Of a DNA stretch of 64,000 nucleotides, positions 9,608-20,636 are shown in pieces. Origin of the DNA: Branchipolynoe longqiensis (taxonomy: Eukaryota > Annelida > Polychaeta > Phyllodocida > Polynoidae). The position numbers and the translations under genes were made by a program. How positions within the stretch are numbered: position 1 is the stretch's first letter; every line of letters begins with the position of its first letter. The notes below the pieces were generated by a model. It was given only the letters and a program-made list of their open reading frames with translations, had not been told where the DNA came from and did not search any database. The stretch is taken from contig CM059194.1 of NCBI GenBank assembly GCA_030323885.1, positions 6,285,686-6,349,685 of the forward strand. The letters run 5' to 3'.

Positions 9608-9694
9608 CGCCTCTTTTTCCCACCTCTGCCCCTTCTTCCTTTTCGCGCATCAAGCGTTAAACACACAATGTTAACACTCGTATTTTCCAGAATA

Positions 9695-9873
9695 CAGTAA
9701 AACCTCTCTAAATCAACCGACCATGGGACCAACTTTAAAGTAGGTGGTCAGTTTAGGGAGTTTATTTATCATTACAACGGTATTATATGGGCGATCATTT
9801 TGGACCCAGATAAAGCGATTGATAGAGGGGAGTGGTCGATCTGTGGAGGTGGTCGGTTAGAGAGGTGTTACTC
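9695..9873. mobile_element. Small TA-flanked MITE (mariner-like)
   Basis: Left end CAGTAAAACCTCTCTAAATC and right end TTAGAGAGGTGTTACTC are inverted repeats, flanked by TA at 9693-9694 and 9874-9875. The 179-bp unit is non-coding. A second copy lies at 20445-20626. Confidence 0.8.
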
Positions 9874-9933
9874 TACCTTGTATGATACTGGACTAAATTT
9901 GGAGATATCTGGAACGCAAGAGTGATCAGACAG

Positions 9934-10152
9934 GGTGACAGATTAAGTTGAGCGCCAGATTCCCATTTTGGTAGGTCATGAAATTCGAACCCCCAAGTTC
10001 GAACCCTAGACAAGTCAAACCAATAAATTCAAGATTGATACTTGTCGCTACCTAGCCTGGTGTTGGGCATTACTAGGATTGGGCAAAGAGCATTGGAATG
10101 AGGAAGACTAAATGCCCACGAGTGAAATTCCCCTGTATAGTCAACAAATATA
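9934..10152 (+). mobile_element. SINE-B
   Basis: Diverged head with a B-box-like GTTCGAACCC, the common body CTTGTCGCTACCTAGCCTGG and the B-type 3' half (GAATGAGGAAGACT). Confidence 0.75.
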
Positions 10153-10354
10153 ATCCCCCGGTACACCCTTCCCAAAATAGAGAAAAAACATGCAAAATGA
10201 TGTAATGTGTGTGTACACCAGTTGAATACAAGTGCAGCATTTAAAACATAAAAAATTGTTGAGGCTGTATTTATACTGTCATGCCACTCCTATGTTAACA
10301 AGGTCTTGTTGAAACCAATGTTTTTAATGGGGAAAACCTCAAGGAAATGATGAA

Positions 10355-12790
10355 TGTCTAAAGGATGTCCCACTAAGACAGTAAGAACCTCCACTACTAG
10401 TACTAGGGCCAGACCCCACATTGGTTAAATTAAAGCATGTCTCACAAGGACAGTAAGAACCTCCACTACTAGTACTAGGGTAAGAGCCCACATTGTTTAA
10501 AACATGTCTCACTAAGACAGTAAGAACCTCCACTACTAGTACTAGGGTCAGAGCCCACATTGTTTAAAGCATGTCCCACTAAGATAGACTCACTACTAGT
10601 ACTAGGGTCAGCCCAATGTTTAAAGATGTCCCACTAGACAGTAAGACCCACTATATATAGGGTCAGAGCCCACATTGTTTAAAGCATGTCCCACTAAGAC
10701 AGTAAGAACCTCCACTACTAGTACTGGTTTGGGTTACTAGGGTCGAGCCCACATTGTTTAAAAGCATGTCCCACTAAGCCAGTAAGAACCTCCACTACTA
10801 GTACTAGGGTCAGAGCCACATTGTTTAAACATGTCTCCTAAGACAGTAAGAACCTCACTACTAGACTAGGGTCAGACCCACATTGTTTAAAGCATGTCCC
10901 ACTAAGACAGTAAGAACCTCCACTACTAGTACTAGGGTCAGAGCCCACATTGTTTAAAGCATGTCTCACTAGGACAGTAAGAACCTCCACTACTAGTACT
11001 AGGGTCAGATCCCACATTGTTTAAAGCATGTCCATGTAGACTGTAAGAACCTCCACTACTAGTACTAGGGTCAGAGCCCACATTGTTTAAAGCATGTCCC
11101 ACTAAGACAGTAAGAACCTCCACTACTAGTACTAGGGTCAGAGCCCACATTGTTTAAAGCATGTCCCACTAAGACAGTAAGAACCTCCACTACTAGTACT
11201 AGGGTCAGACCCCACATTGTTTAAAGCATGTCCATGTAGACTGTAAGAACCTCCACTACTAGTACTAGGGTCAGAGTCCACATTGTTTAAAGCATGTCCC
11301 ACTAAGACAGTAAGAACCTCCACTACTAGTACTAGGGTCAGAGCCCACATTGTTTAAAGCATGTCCCACTAAGACAGTAAGAACCTCCACTACTAGTACT
11401 AGGGTCAGAGCCCACATTGTTTAAAGCATGTCCCACTAAGACAGTAAGAACCTCCACTACTAGTACTAGGGTCAGAGCCCACATTGTTTAAAGCATGTCC
11501 CACTAAGACAGTAAGAACCTCCACTACTAGTACTAGGGCAGAGCCCACATTGTTTAAAGCATGTCCCACTAAGACAGTAAGAACCTCCACTACTAGTACT
11601 AGGGTCAGAGCCCACATTGTTTAAAGCATGTCCCACTAAGACAGTAAGAACCTCCACTACTAGTACTAGGGTCAGAGCCCACATTGTTTAAAGCATGTCC
11701 CACTAAGACAGTAAGAACCTCCACTACTAGTACTAGGATCAGACCCCACATTGTTTGAAGCATGTCCATGTAGACTGTAAGAACCTCCACTACTAGTACT
11801 AGGGTCAGAGCCCACATTGTTTAAAGCATGTCCCACTAAGACAGTAAGAACCTCCACTACTAGTACTAGGGTCAGAGCCCACATTGTTAAAACATGTCTC
11901 ACTAGGACAGTAAGAACCTCCACTACTAGTACTAGGGTCAGACCCCACATTGTTTAAAACATGTCTCACTAAGACAGTAAGAACCTCCACTACTAGTACT
12001 AGGGTCAGAGCGCACATTGTTTAAAGCATGTCTCACTAGGACAGTAAGAACCTCCACTACTAGTACTAGGGTCAGAGCCCACATTGTTTAAAGCATGTCC
12101 CACTAAGACAGTAAGAACCTCCACTACTAGTACTAGGGTCAGAGCCCACATTGTTTAAAGCATGTCCCACTAAGACAGTAAGAACCTCCACTACTAGTAC
12201 TAGGGTCAGAACCCACATTGTTTAAAGCATGTCCCACTAAGACAGTAAGAACCTCCACTACTAGTACTAGGGTCAGACCCGACATCGTTTAAAGCATGTC
12301 CCATTAAGACAGTAAGAAGCTCCACTACTAGTACTAGGGTCAGACCCGGCATCGTTTAAAGCATGTCCCATTAAGACAGTAAGAAGCTCCACTACTAGTA
12401 CTAGGGTCAGACCCGGCATCGTTTAAAGCATGTCCCATTAAGACAGTAAGAAGCTCCACTACTAGTACTAGGGTCAGACCCGGCATCGTTTAAAGCATGT
12501 CCCATTAAGACAGTAAGAAGCTCCACTACTAGTACTAGGGTCAGACCCGGCATCGTTTAAAGCATGTCCCATTAAGACAGTAAGAAGCTCCACTACTAGT
12601 ACTAGGGTCAGACCCGGCATCGTTTAAAGCATGTCCCATTAAGACAGTAAGAAGCTCCACTACTAGTACTAGGGTCAGACCCGGCATCGTTTAAAGCATG
12701 TCCCATTAAGACAGTAAGAACCTCCACTACTAGTACTAGGGTCAGCCCCTTTATTGTTTAAAGCATGTCCCATTAAGACAGTAAGAAGCT
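10355..12790. repeat. 67-bp satellite array
   Basis: About 36 tandem copies of a 67-bp unit holding CAGTAAGAACCTCCACTACT, AGTACTAGGGTCAGAGCCCA and CATTGTTTAAAGCATGTCCC. Each unit carries the perfect palindrome CTAGTACTAG. Copies near 10570-10870 are decayed with small indels. A variant with CATGTCCATGTAGACTGTAA recurs at about 11028, 11229 and 11761, the first two 201 bp apart (three monomers). The last seven or so copies (12270-12790) form a homogenised block with CCGGCATCG and GAAGCTCC. Minus-strand frames are repeat translations. Confidence 0.95.
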
Positions 12791-13040
12791 CTCCTCGAGG
12801 TGGCGGCGGGCACATCAGGGGAAGCTGACCTTGGTGACCTGTGTATTGGGATGCGAGTGGTCAGTGGTCACTGGTCGGTGGTCACACCGGGGTCATGCTC
12901 TACTGTAAGGACCTGGAGGACTGGGGTCATAGTATAAGAAACCGAAGGTGGGTGTGAGGTGGCCTTTCACACTCGGCCAGTTACTAATCTAGACGCATGC
13001 ACAGTGTGCTTGCCGTATCGGTCCAACTGTCCAACTGGCC
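12791..13040. other. Unassigned sequence
   Basis: Moderately GC-rich with short GGTCA/GTGGTCA echoes. No gene was recognised. Confidence 0.3.
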
Positions 13041-13230
13041 GCCAAGTGTGTGTGTGGGGGGGGGGGGGGGGGGGGGGGGCTAGGGAGGGAGGGGGGGTGG
13101 TCCTCTGTCTAGGTGGGGGCGAGAGGGGTTATGGGGGTGAGTGACGGGGGAGGGTGGGGAGGTTGCCGTGGGGAGGGGGGGGGGAGGTGACGTGGGGAGG
13201 AGGGGGGCGGGGGGAGTGACGTGGGGGGGG
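13041..13230. repeat. Poly-G-rich tract
   Basis: Long G runs (over 20 G near 13057-13079) interrupted by A or T; strong G-quadruplex potential. Run length is likely to be uncertain in the assembly. Confidence 0.85.
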
Positions 13231-13373
13231 TGACTCAGGTTCTTCCCACTTCAGATCGCCCACTTTGCAACCGGAAGTGGGTGCGGCCGACCACAGGTGC
13301 AGCTACCCAGAATGCCCCTCGTTGACTTCCTGCTTCATGCCTCCCACCATACAATCCTCCCACACCACACAAT

Positions 13374-13530
13374 GTGCCCCCCCCCCCCCCCCCAGACCCA
13401 CTGCTCCCATCACCCATCAAACACACTATGAACCCATACATTGCCCCCCCCCCCAACCTGAATCCCCCCCACACACTCACAATGCGCCCCCCCCCCCTCC
13501 CCACACACACCAACACACACTCCCCCTGCT
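13374..13530. repeat. C-rich / CACA tract
   Basis: Several C runs alternate with CACACA and CCCATCA. This is the strand opposite to the nearby G-rich block, so the two could pair imperfectly. Confidence 0.8.
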
Positions 13531-13605
13531 TAATCGCCCGTTGCCTTCATGGAAATTGTCTTCGTGTTATAAAATGTTGATATTTTAGCGATTTCTTTTG
13601 ATATA

Positions 13606-13832
13606 TTAATTGATTAAGCAGGGGAATTTTCAATTGCAGGACAATTAGTCTTTTCCTCATTCCACTGCTCCTTGTCCTACCCTAGTAATGCCGAGTGCCA
13701 TGGTAGGTACTGACACATATCAATTGTTAGGTTATTGGATTAACTCGACCAGGGTTCGAACATGGGGGGTTCGAATCCCATGACTTACCAAAATGGGAGG
13801 AGGGTGCTCAACTCATTTGGCTACCTGGTCTC
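13606..13832 (-). mobile_element. SINE-B
   Basis: Complete in outline: 3' end TTAAGCAGGGGAATTTTCAA, TCCTCATTCCACTGCTCCTT, body, and a head with a duplicated GGTTCGAA segment. It faces the next SINE-B head to head, about 85 bp away. Confidence 0.8.
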
Positions 13833-13917
13833 AATCTGTACTCAAATGTTGATGTGTTTTACTTTGGTGTGTGTGTGGGTGGGGGGGGGGGTGTCTGGAA
13901 AAGGGGCCATCAACAGA

Positions 13918-14152
13918 CCAGACGGGATGGCCGAATGAGTTGAGCGCCTACTTCCAATGTGGCAGGTCGCTGGATTTCGAATCCCCAGGTATGAACTCTG
14001 CCCGAATCAAAATAATGACTTTTAAAAATTTATACTTGTCACTAGCTAGCCTGGTACTTGGCGTTATTACTATGATAGGGCGAGGAGCAGTGGAATGAGG
14101 AAAACCCAATTGTTCAAGATTTAAATTTGCACTACTTAATCAATGAATGTTT
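13918..14152 (+). mobile_element. SINE-B
   Basis: Head GACGGGATGGCCGAATGAGT is well preserved, B box TTTCGAATCCCC is diverged, and the B-type 3' half GCAGTGGAATGAGGAAAACC is present. Confidence 0.85.
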
Positions 14153-14184
14153 AAAGTAAAATGTTATTTACAAATGATAAAAAA

Positions 14185-15560
14185 TGATTTTCAAGCGACT
14201 CTTACACACACTTTCTAATCATACTCTCTGATCACACTTTCTAATCAGACTCACTAATCACTCTCTTTAATCATACTCTCAAATCACACTCCATAATCAC
14301 TCTCTTTAATCATACTCTCTAATCACACTTTCTAATCAGACTCAGTAATCACTCTCTTTAATCATACTCTCTAATCACACTTTCTAATCTCTCACTAATC
14401 ACTCTCTTTAATCATACTCGCAAATCACACCTTCTAATCAGACTCACTAATCACTCTTTAATCATACTCTCTAATCACACTTTCTAATCAGACTCAGTAA
14501 TCACTCTCTTTAATCATATTCTCTAATCACACTCCCTAATCACTCTCTTTAATCATACTCTCTAATCACATTTTCTAATCAGACTCCCTAATCACTCTCT
14601 TTAATCATACTCTCTAATCACACTTTCTAATCAGACTCACTAATCACTCTCTTTAATCATACTCTCTAATCGCACTTTCTAATCAGACTCACTAATCACT
14701 CTCTTTAATCATACTCTCTAATCACACTTTCTAATCAGACTCACTAATCACCCTCTTTCATCATACTCTCTAATTGCACTTTCTAATCAGACTCAGTAAT
14801 CACTCTCTTTAATCATACTCTCTAATCACACTTTCTAATCAGACTCACTAATCACCCTCTTTAATCATACTCTCTAATTGCACTTTCTAATCAGACTCAG
14901 TAATCACTCTCTTTAATCATACTCTCTAATCACACTTTCTAATCAGACTCACTAATCACCCTCTTTAATCATACTCTCTAATTGCACTTTCTAATCAGAC
15001 TCAGTAATCACTCTCTTTAATCATACTCTCTAATCACACTTTCTAATCAGACTCACTAATCACCCTCTTTAATCATACTCTCTAATCGCACTTTCTAATC
15101 AGACTCCCTAATCACTCTCTTTAATCATAATCTCTAATCACACTTTCTAATCAGACTCCCTAATCACTCTCTTTAATCATAATCTCTAATCACACTCTCC
15201 AACCATACTCTCTAATCATACTCTCCAATCATACTGTCTAATCATACACTCCGATCATTTATCTAATCATACCCTTCCCAATCAGTCTATAGAAATATGC
15301 CCTATCTCATCAGAACCTCTCTTATCAGACTCTTTTTAATCAGTCTCTGTATTTATACTGTCTAATCATACTTTGTCTAATTATGCTCTCTCTAATCATT
15401 ATATCTCTAATCAGAAACTTTGTCATCGTAATCCTCTCTAATCACTTTTTTTAAATTAGTTTTTAATTAATCAGTATGTATACTATATAAGCATACTCTG
15501 TAATCATACTAATCTGTAATTATAATAATCTGTAATCATACCCTCTTTAATCATACGGCC
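14185..15560. repeat. 52-bp satellite built of 13-bp subunits
   Basis: The unit is four 13-bp blocks each carrying CTAATCA (ACTCTCTAATCAC, ACTTTCTAATCAG, ACTCACTAATCAC, TCTCTTTAATCAT). It is regular to about 15180, then decays into scattered TAATCA blocks until about 15560. Confidence 0.9.
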
Positions 15561-15566
15561 TATTAG

Positions 15567-15905
15567 TGTTGCATAGTCCGATGAAGCATCAGATTTTGAA
15601 AACCAAAACACTTACCTAGATTTGATTCTACATAATCATCTTAGATAGTGATACATTTATTAAGCATTCGTTGTCACATAGAAGGGAATGTGGAGTCAAT
15701 TTAATAGAACCTGTTACTGCATAACCCTATGACATCAGAGTTTTGGCGTGTTTGCCAAAATTAATTTGGCATGTTGTCACTTCAAATATCTCCAAAGTTA
15801 GTCATTTAAACTAAAAGTTACTTCAACCTAAAGTAAAGTAGCTTATAATGATCAATTTTATGTATTTATCTCAGAAAATGACAGAAACATCGGACTATGC
15901 AACTG
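15567..15905. mobile_element. TTAA-MITE, full length, diverged
   Basis: The left terminus GTTGCATAGTCCGATGAAGC and right terminus CATCGGACTATGCAAC are intact. The flanking TTAA is lost on both sides. The internal marker GTTTTGGCGTGTTTGCC aligns with the other copies. Confidence 0.8.
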
Positions 15906-16011
15906 TCTCTAAGCATACTCTCACTATACTCCTTGCGTACATTCTATTCTAAGTGCTAATGCGTTCTCGATTTATATTCGTCACTTTGATGCTCTCTCCT
16001 GATCCTGGTCC

Positions 16012-16625
16012 TGGATGTCTCTTCCTGTCCCCCCTCTGTCTCCTTCTGTCTACTGTCTCCCTATGTACTTTCCTGTCTCCCTCTGTACATTCCTGTCTCC
16101 CTCTGTATTTTCCAGTCTCCCTCGGTCTCCCGCTGTCCCTGTCTCTCTCCACCTCCCTCTATATTTTCCTATCTCACTGTCTCCCTCTGAATGTTCTGTC
16201 TCCCTCCGTATTGTCCTGTCTCCCTGATTGCTATGTCCTTGTTTACCTTTGCCTCCCTCTGTTTCACTGTCTTCTCCTGTCTCCCTCTGTCTTATTAGTG
16301 TCACCATATGTCTCCTATATCCTGTATACTCCTGTCTGCCCCTGTCTCCCTGTCTCCGCCTGCCTCCATCTGTCCCCGTATGTCTCCCTCTGTTTTCACC
16401 TGTCTCCATCTGTCTCCCTCTGTCCTGTGTATCCCATCTCCCTCTATATTTTCCTGTCTCCCTGACTCCTATATCCCTGTTTCCCCCTGTCTCATTATGT
16501 CTCCCTCTGCATCGTTATGTCTCCCTGTCTTCTGTCTCCTTCTGTCTACCTCTGTCTCCTATCTCATATCTGTATACTTCTGTCTACTCCTGTACTTCTG
16601 TCTACTTCTGTCTACTCCTGTCTTC
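16012..16625. repeat. CTGTCTCC pyrimidine-rich simple repeat
   Basis: About 600 bp of CTGTCTCCCTCTGT-type units. All three frames on each strand are partly open, but the translations are compositional. Confidence 0.9.
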
Positions 16626-16737
16626 ACATAATACTACTAGTACCACTAATAGTACTACTAGTACCACTAATGGTACTACTAGTACCACTAATGGTACTAC
16701 TAGTACCACTAATAGTACTACTAGTACCACTAATATA
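16622..16737. repeat. 21-bp repeat
   Basis: Five to six copies of TACTACTAGTACCACTAATG plus one base. It contains ACTAGT, like the 67-bp satellite and the 3-kb minisatellite, but is otherwise unrelated. Confidence 0.85.
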
Positions 16738-17206
16738 TCCCTCTCACGTTGGCCATCACGTCGTAGTGTGACTGCACCAGGGCAACTGCGGAGTGGGCAA
16801 CAATCTCTGCAACAGGCAGCGTGCTTAAGTTGCATAGTCATGTTTTAAACGCAGAATAAAATCTGTATTGTCAAGTCAATATGCAGATACAGTAAATTGT
16901 AACAACAAATTATGTCCTGATTGTTACCCCGGGCCATATAGAACCAATATTTGAACCACAGAATTAGTCTATTCATGAACAGGTCCTGATCTCATCGTAT
17001 CTTTTTCTAAACATGTGTTTGTTTTGTATATTAGTTCCAGGGCTCATGATTTTGTTGATGGATTATCTTGTTTATAAGGGGCAGTGGGAAGACAACCATG
17101 AATGGCTACACTGTTCCTGCAATTTCTATTTTTAACAGAATAAATAGTATATGTTTGTGGACTAATGTATAGAAATTGTGAATAAAAAGTGTCCCAATGC
17201 CTTAAT
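16738..17206. other. Unassigned sequence
   Basis: Includes CGTAGTGTGACTG, echoing the 37-bp array at 21.8 kb, and several AATAAA motifs near 16854, 17140 and 17181. No reading frame was recognised. Confidence 0.3.
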
Positions 17207-17347
17207 GTCTAGTCCGATGATTTCAAGTTTCTGCCATTTTCTGAAATAAATATATTAAAGCTGTATATTCCGATGAAGCATCAAATTTTCAAAACCAAAA
17301 TAGTAATTACCTAGCATTTATTCTACATATATGACTTAGATATTGTC
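17207..17347. mobile_element. Two nested TTAA-MITE fragments
   Basis: The first fragment begins TCTAGTCCGATGATTTCAAG. At TTAA (about 17259) a second copy starts AGCTGTATATTCCGATG and runs until SINE-C sequence interrupts it. Confidence 0.65.
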
Positions 17348-17845
17348 ATGGGGGTGATGAAAATGGGAAATACTGCGCCTAGAGCGGGACTCGAACCCAC
17401 ATCTCTTTGCATTCCGGGCCAGTGTGCTAACCATTACACCACCTAGGCTCCCTGATATCAATACACTCCCCACGCCTACCTGTCTATGTGGTTACTTGCC
17501 TGAGAGGTCAGTGCAGACCACTACACTCGTCCCCCTGGAATTGTAAGTCTTGTAATGCTTACAATTACATACATACAGGCAATGCACTAACACATACATA
17601 CACAGGGTAGGTTCAACAACCATACAGCGCAAAGCTTGTACAGGATCCTGATCACGGCAACCAGTGTCATGGGGGTGATGAAAATGGGAAATACTGCGCC
17701 TAGAGCGGGACTCGAACCCACATCTCTTTGCATTCCGGGCCAGTGTGCTAACCATTACACCACCTAGGCTCCCTGATATCAATACACTCCCCACGCCTAC
17801 CTGTCTATGTGGTTACTTGCCTGAGAGGTCAGTGCAGACCACTAC
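17348..17845 (-). mobile_element. SINE-C, tandem pair
   Basis: Two near-identical copies of CATGGGGGTGATGAAAATGG through the head and leader to CTCAGGCAAG lie about 307 bp apart. The full tail of one copy (GTTGAACCTACCCTGTGTAT on the minus strand) lies between them. The A box (TGGTGTAATGGTTAGCAC on the minus strand) is intact in both. Their near-identity suggests recent duplication. Confidence 0.85.
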
Positions 17846-18277
17846 AATATTATAGGGTCTTTGTACAAACATTGGCACTAATAAAGTCTGTACTAGACTA
17901 CTAAATGACTGAAACATACAATCCTCCAAGCATTGTTTATCCCATCATTACTAACAACCTACTTACTCAAACTACTTCATGTAGTCAAAAAACACACCTG
18001 AGGTATTAACTTTTAAGCATAACCCTATAAGCTAACCACACTCTATCTAACAGAATAAACAAACCATTCTACTAACACTCACTCCATCTCAAAATGTTAA
18101 CTCCAACAACATGATAGTTTTGCAATTCACAACATAGTAGGCATACAAACCTATGAAGGAAAACTATGCACCTAACCACTCCGTAATGTAAAGGTCTAAT
18201 CAATACACATGTATGTATCAAGTGTGTAGGAATACAACATATAACTGCTATTTGTGTATGTGAATTGTCAAACTATA
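17846..18277. other. Unassigned AT-rich sequence
   Basis: AC-rich, gene-free, and without similarity to other parts of the window that I could see. Confidence 0.3.
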
Positions 18278-18432
18278 CCATATGTAAGTCTTTGAATGTT
18301 TGATATTGTTATTTCAGCTGATTTGGGCTAGCTGCATATATTGTAAATAACTGTATTGTCACATGGCTGGAAGACCAGTGCCATGGCGCTGACAAAAGAC
18401 TTTATTCAACGAATAAACTATATTTACAAAAA
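18278..18432 (+). mobile_element. LINE 3'-UTR-like repeat
   Basis: ATATGTAAGTCTTTGAATGT, then GGAAGACCAGTGCCATGGCG and GAATAAACTATATTTAC. It shares end structure with 4640-4765 and 21373-21552 and carries an AATAAA near its end. Confidence 0.55.
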
Positions 18433-18439
18433 AAATACT

Positions 18440-18712
18440 GAGACACTTATTAATCATTTGTTGCCACATTGAAGTGAATACTGATGCAATTTTAATAGAA
18501 CCTGCTACTGCTAAAGCCTATGGTGTCAGAGTTTTGGTGTGCTTGCTCAAACTAATTTGATATCTTTGCACTTCAAATATATCAAAACTTAGCCATTTAA
18601 AATCAAAGTTAAATCAAACTAATGTAAGGAAGATTATAACAATAAATTTGATATATTTATCTCAGAAAAATGACAGAAACTCAAAACTATCGGACGGACT
18701 ATGCAACTTTAA
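18440..18712. mobile_element. TTAA-MITE, one end missing
   Basis: Runs from CTTATTAATCATTTGTTGCC to GGACTATGCAACT followed by TTAA. The left terminus is truncated. Confidence 0.75.
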
Positions 18713-18975
18713 ACTGATTGTCATAATCTACGTTACTTTAATTTGAAGTAACTTTGATCTTAAATGGCTAACTTTTGAGATATTCGAAGCGCAAACATGC
18801 AAAATTAGTTTTGGCAATCATGCCAAAACTGCCACCATAGGCTTCTGCAGGAACAGATTCTATTAAATTGTCTCAGTATTCCCTTCTATATGGCAACACA
18901 TGCTTAATAAGTGCACCAGTATCTAAAATAGATTTGTCGAATCAAATCTAGATAATTATTTTGGTTTAAAAAATT
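18713..18975. mobile_element. TTAA-MITE fragment, inverted relative to neighbour
   Basis: Runs from ATTGTCATAATCTACGTTAC to AATCTAGATAATTATTTTGG in the orientation opposite to the preceding copy. Both termini are eroded. Together they form an imperfect palindrome of about 530 bp. Confidence 0.7.
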
Positions 18976-19140
18976 ATGGGAATATAAATAACAACGCTGG
19001 TGGTATGTTTGCTTATTTTCTATTTGGTAGAACCTCCCGTTACGGCAAACAGCGCCCCAGGAGTCCATTTCCTGTACTACCCTCGATTCAAGAACTATTG
19101 GCGTGTAATATTAACTAATAAACCATAGTCGATAAATAAC

Positions 19141-19400
19141 TACGTAGCCATGTTTGCCAGTCATCAGGTCTGGACAAACGTATCTTGCGAGGCACAGTGA
19201 AAGGGGGGGAAAAACAAGGCGGACAAAGGAAGAGATGGGAAAACAACATCAGGGAATGGGCAGGGCGGGAGTTCGGCAAGTGCCAGAGGGCTGTGGAGAA
19301 CAGGACGAAATGGAGAAAACTGGTCGCAAAGTCATCTGTGGTGCCCCACTGACCTTCATAGTTAAGGGATTAATGATGATGATGATGATGATGATGATGA
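19141..19400 (+). pseudogene. LINE 3' end with GAT tail
   Basis: Second copy of the family at 2215-2601: TCATCAGGTCTGG, CAACATCAGGGAATGGGCAG and AACTGGTCGCAAAGTCATCT appear in the same order, then GTTAAGGGATTAATGATGAT leading into a longer (GAT)n tail. It encodes only the last hundred or so residues of the reverse transcriptase protein and is 5'-truncated. Confidence 0.7.
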
Positions 19401-19571
19401 TTGGTTGTTGGAGTTTCATGTCCTGGCTACATCTAAGGTCATATTAGGACGGGTACTGACTTGTGACAGTGCGATGATGATGATGATGATGATGATTGGT
19501 TGGTTGTTGGAGTTTCACGACCTGGCTACATCTAAGGTCATATTAGGACAGGTACTGACTTGTGACAGTGC

Positions 19572-19613
<42 letters not shown>

Positions 19614-19614
19614 A
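19396..19614. repeat. Tandem unit of SINE-A tail plus GAT microsatellite
   Basis: Two copies of GGTTGTTGGAGTTTC plus CTACATCTAAGGTCATATTA plus CTGACTTGTGACAGTGC, each followed by (GAT)n, with a period of about 98 bp. A SINE-A fragment appears to have been captured into the LINE tail and then duplicated with the microsatellite. Confidence 0.8.
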
Positions 19615-19681
19615 TAGCTATACATATTTATATGTGAGTGTACCTATTTCAAAATGCCCAACTTGTACTGCTATTTAAAAC

Positions 19682-20009
19682 TGGACGTGCTGGCCGAAGT
19701 GGTAGAGTGCAGGCTTCCCGTGCGAAAGATTGGGATTTTGATTCCCGGTCGAGTCAAACCAATGACATGCAAAATTGATACTTGTCACTACCTAGACTGG
19801 CACTCGGCATTACTAGGATAGGGCAAGGACTGGTTAGCTCAGGATAATGTGACTGAGTGGGATATCAGGTCATGGTGCTGGCGGTCTTATCTTCCAATGG
19901 GGCAGCACTTTAAAGTTGCCATGAGTGTGCACTGTCACAAGTTGCTACCCGCCCTGATATTACCTTAGATGTTGCCAGGATGGAAAACTCCAACAAACAA
20001 ACCAACTGC
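19682..20009 (+). mobile_element. SINE-A, near full length
   Basis: Head GTGCTGGCCGAAGTGGTAGA (AGGCTTCCCGTGCG subtype), B box GATTTTGATTCCCGG, common body, A-type 3' half and a tail of AACAAACAAACCAA. No clear target duplication was seen. Confidence 0.85.
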
Positions 20010-20069
20010 TGTTTAAAACTGATGTCATGGAGGATGACTGAACCAGATACTGGACACTTCTGCGTACAC

Positions 20070-20286
20070 ACAAATGTGCTGTATAAGCAATTATACGAAT
20101 ATAATTATCTGGAAACCGAGTATCTATGAACTGTCCTCAGTTCATATCAACCTGACACTACACCAACTAACTGACACTCCTCCCGTCATCTACTTGTCAG
20201 GCCTCCTGCCTCGCCTGGTGGCACCACCTGCCGCTTCCTCCTCGCCTGGCTCTGCCTCACCCCTGTACCACTCGCTTTAAATTTAT
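20070..20286. mobile_element. GGCGCC-palindrome family relative, degraded
   Basis: GTGCTGTATAAGCAATTATA matches TATGCTGTATAAGCCATTAT at 22.49 kb, and CTGGTGGCACCACCTG is a decayed version of the family palindrome. Confidence 0.4.
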
Positions 20287-20287
20287 A

Positions 20288-20288
20288 C

Positions 20289-20323
<35 letters not shown>

Positions 20324-20368
20324 TATATATATGTGTATATATATATATGTGTGTGTGTGTATATGTGT

Positions 20369-20422
<54 letters not shown>

Positions 20423-20442
20423 TTATATATATATTATTTCTA
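20288..20442. repeat. (TA)n with TG patches
   Basis: About 150 bp of AT dinucleotides, partly palindromic. Confidence 0.95.
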
Positions 20443-20444
20443 AA

Positions 20445-20626
20445 TACACACTAAAACCTCCGTAACCGACCACCTCCACAAATCGACCACTCCCATATAT
20501 CGATCGCTTTATTTGGGTCCCAACAATACCATTGTAAAGATATCCTAAGTATCTAAACCGACCAACTCCCTAAATGGACCACTTAAAGTCGGTCCCAAGG
20601 TCGGTCGATTTAGAGAATCTTTACTG
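20445..20626. mobile_element. Small TA-flanked MITE, copy 2
   Basis: Same family as 9695-9873. Left ACTAAAACCTCCGTAACCG and right TTTAGAGAATCTTTACTG are inverted, with TA beyond the right end. Shared internal blocks include CGACCACTCCC and TCGATCGCTTTAT. Confidence 0.75.
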
Positions 20627-20636
20627 TATAGGGATA

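Larger units (their letters stand above)
7519..9655 (+). mobile_element. GC-rich gag-only retroelement-like unit with inverted termini
   Basis: The unit is sharply GC- and CpG-rich against AT-rich flanks. It is bounded by CGCTTGATGCG at 7519-7529 and its exact inverse CGCATCAAGCG at 9645-9655, with similarity extending about 13 bp further inward (GGAGAGGAAGAG against GAAAAGGAAGAA). No target duplication is obvious. Inside are a TATA box, a start codon in good context, one long damaged frame and an AATAAA signal about 50 bp before the right terminus. Inverted ends without duplication plus a gag-like protein suggest a non-autonomous relative of DIRS-like tyrosine-recombinase retroelements. No reverse transcriptase or recombinase is present, so the class is inferred. 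Confidence 0.55.

Noticed and set aside
10339..12017. 67-bp array considered as a CRISPR or as repeat protein genes
   Set aside because: Units are directly tandem with no unique spacers, the context is eukaryotic, and the frames change with copy-number indels.
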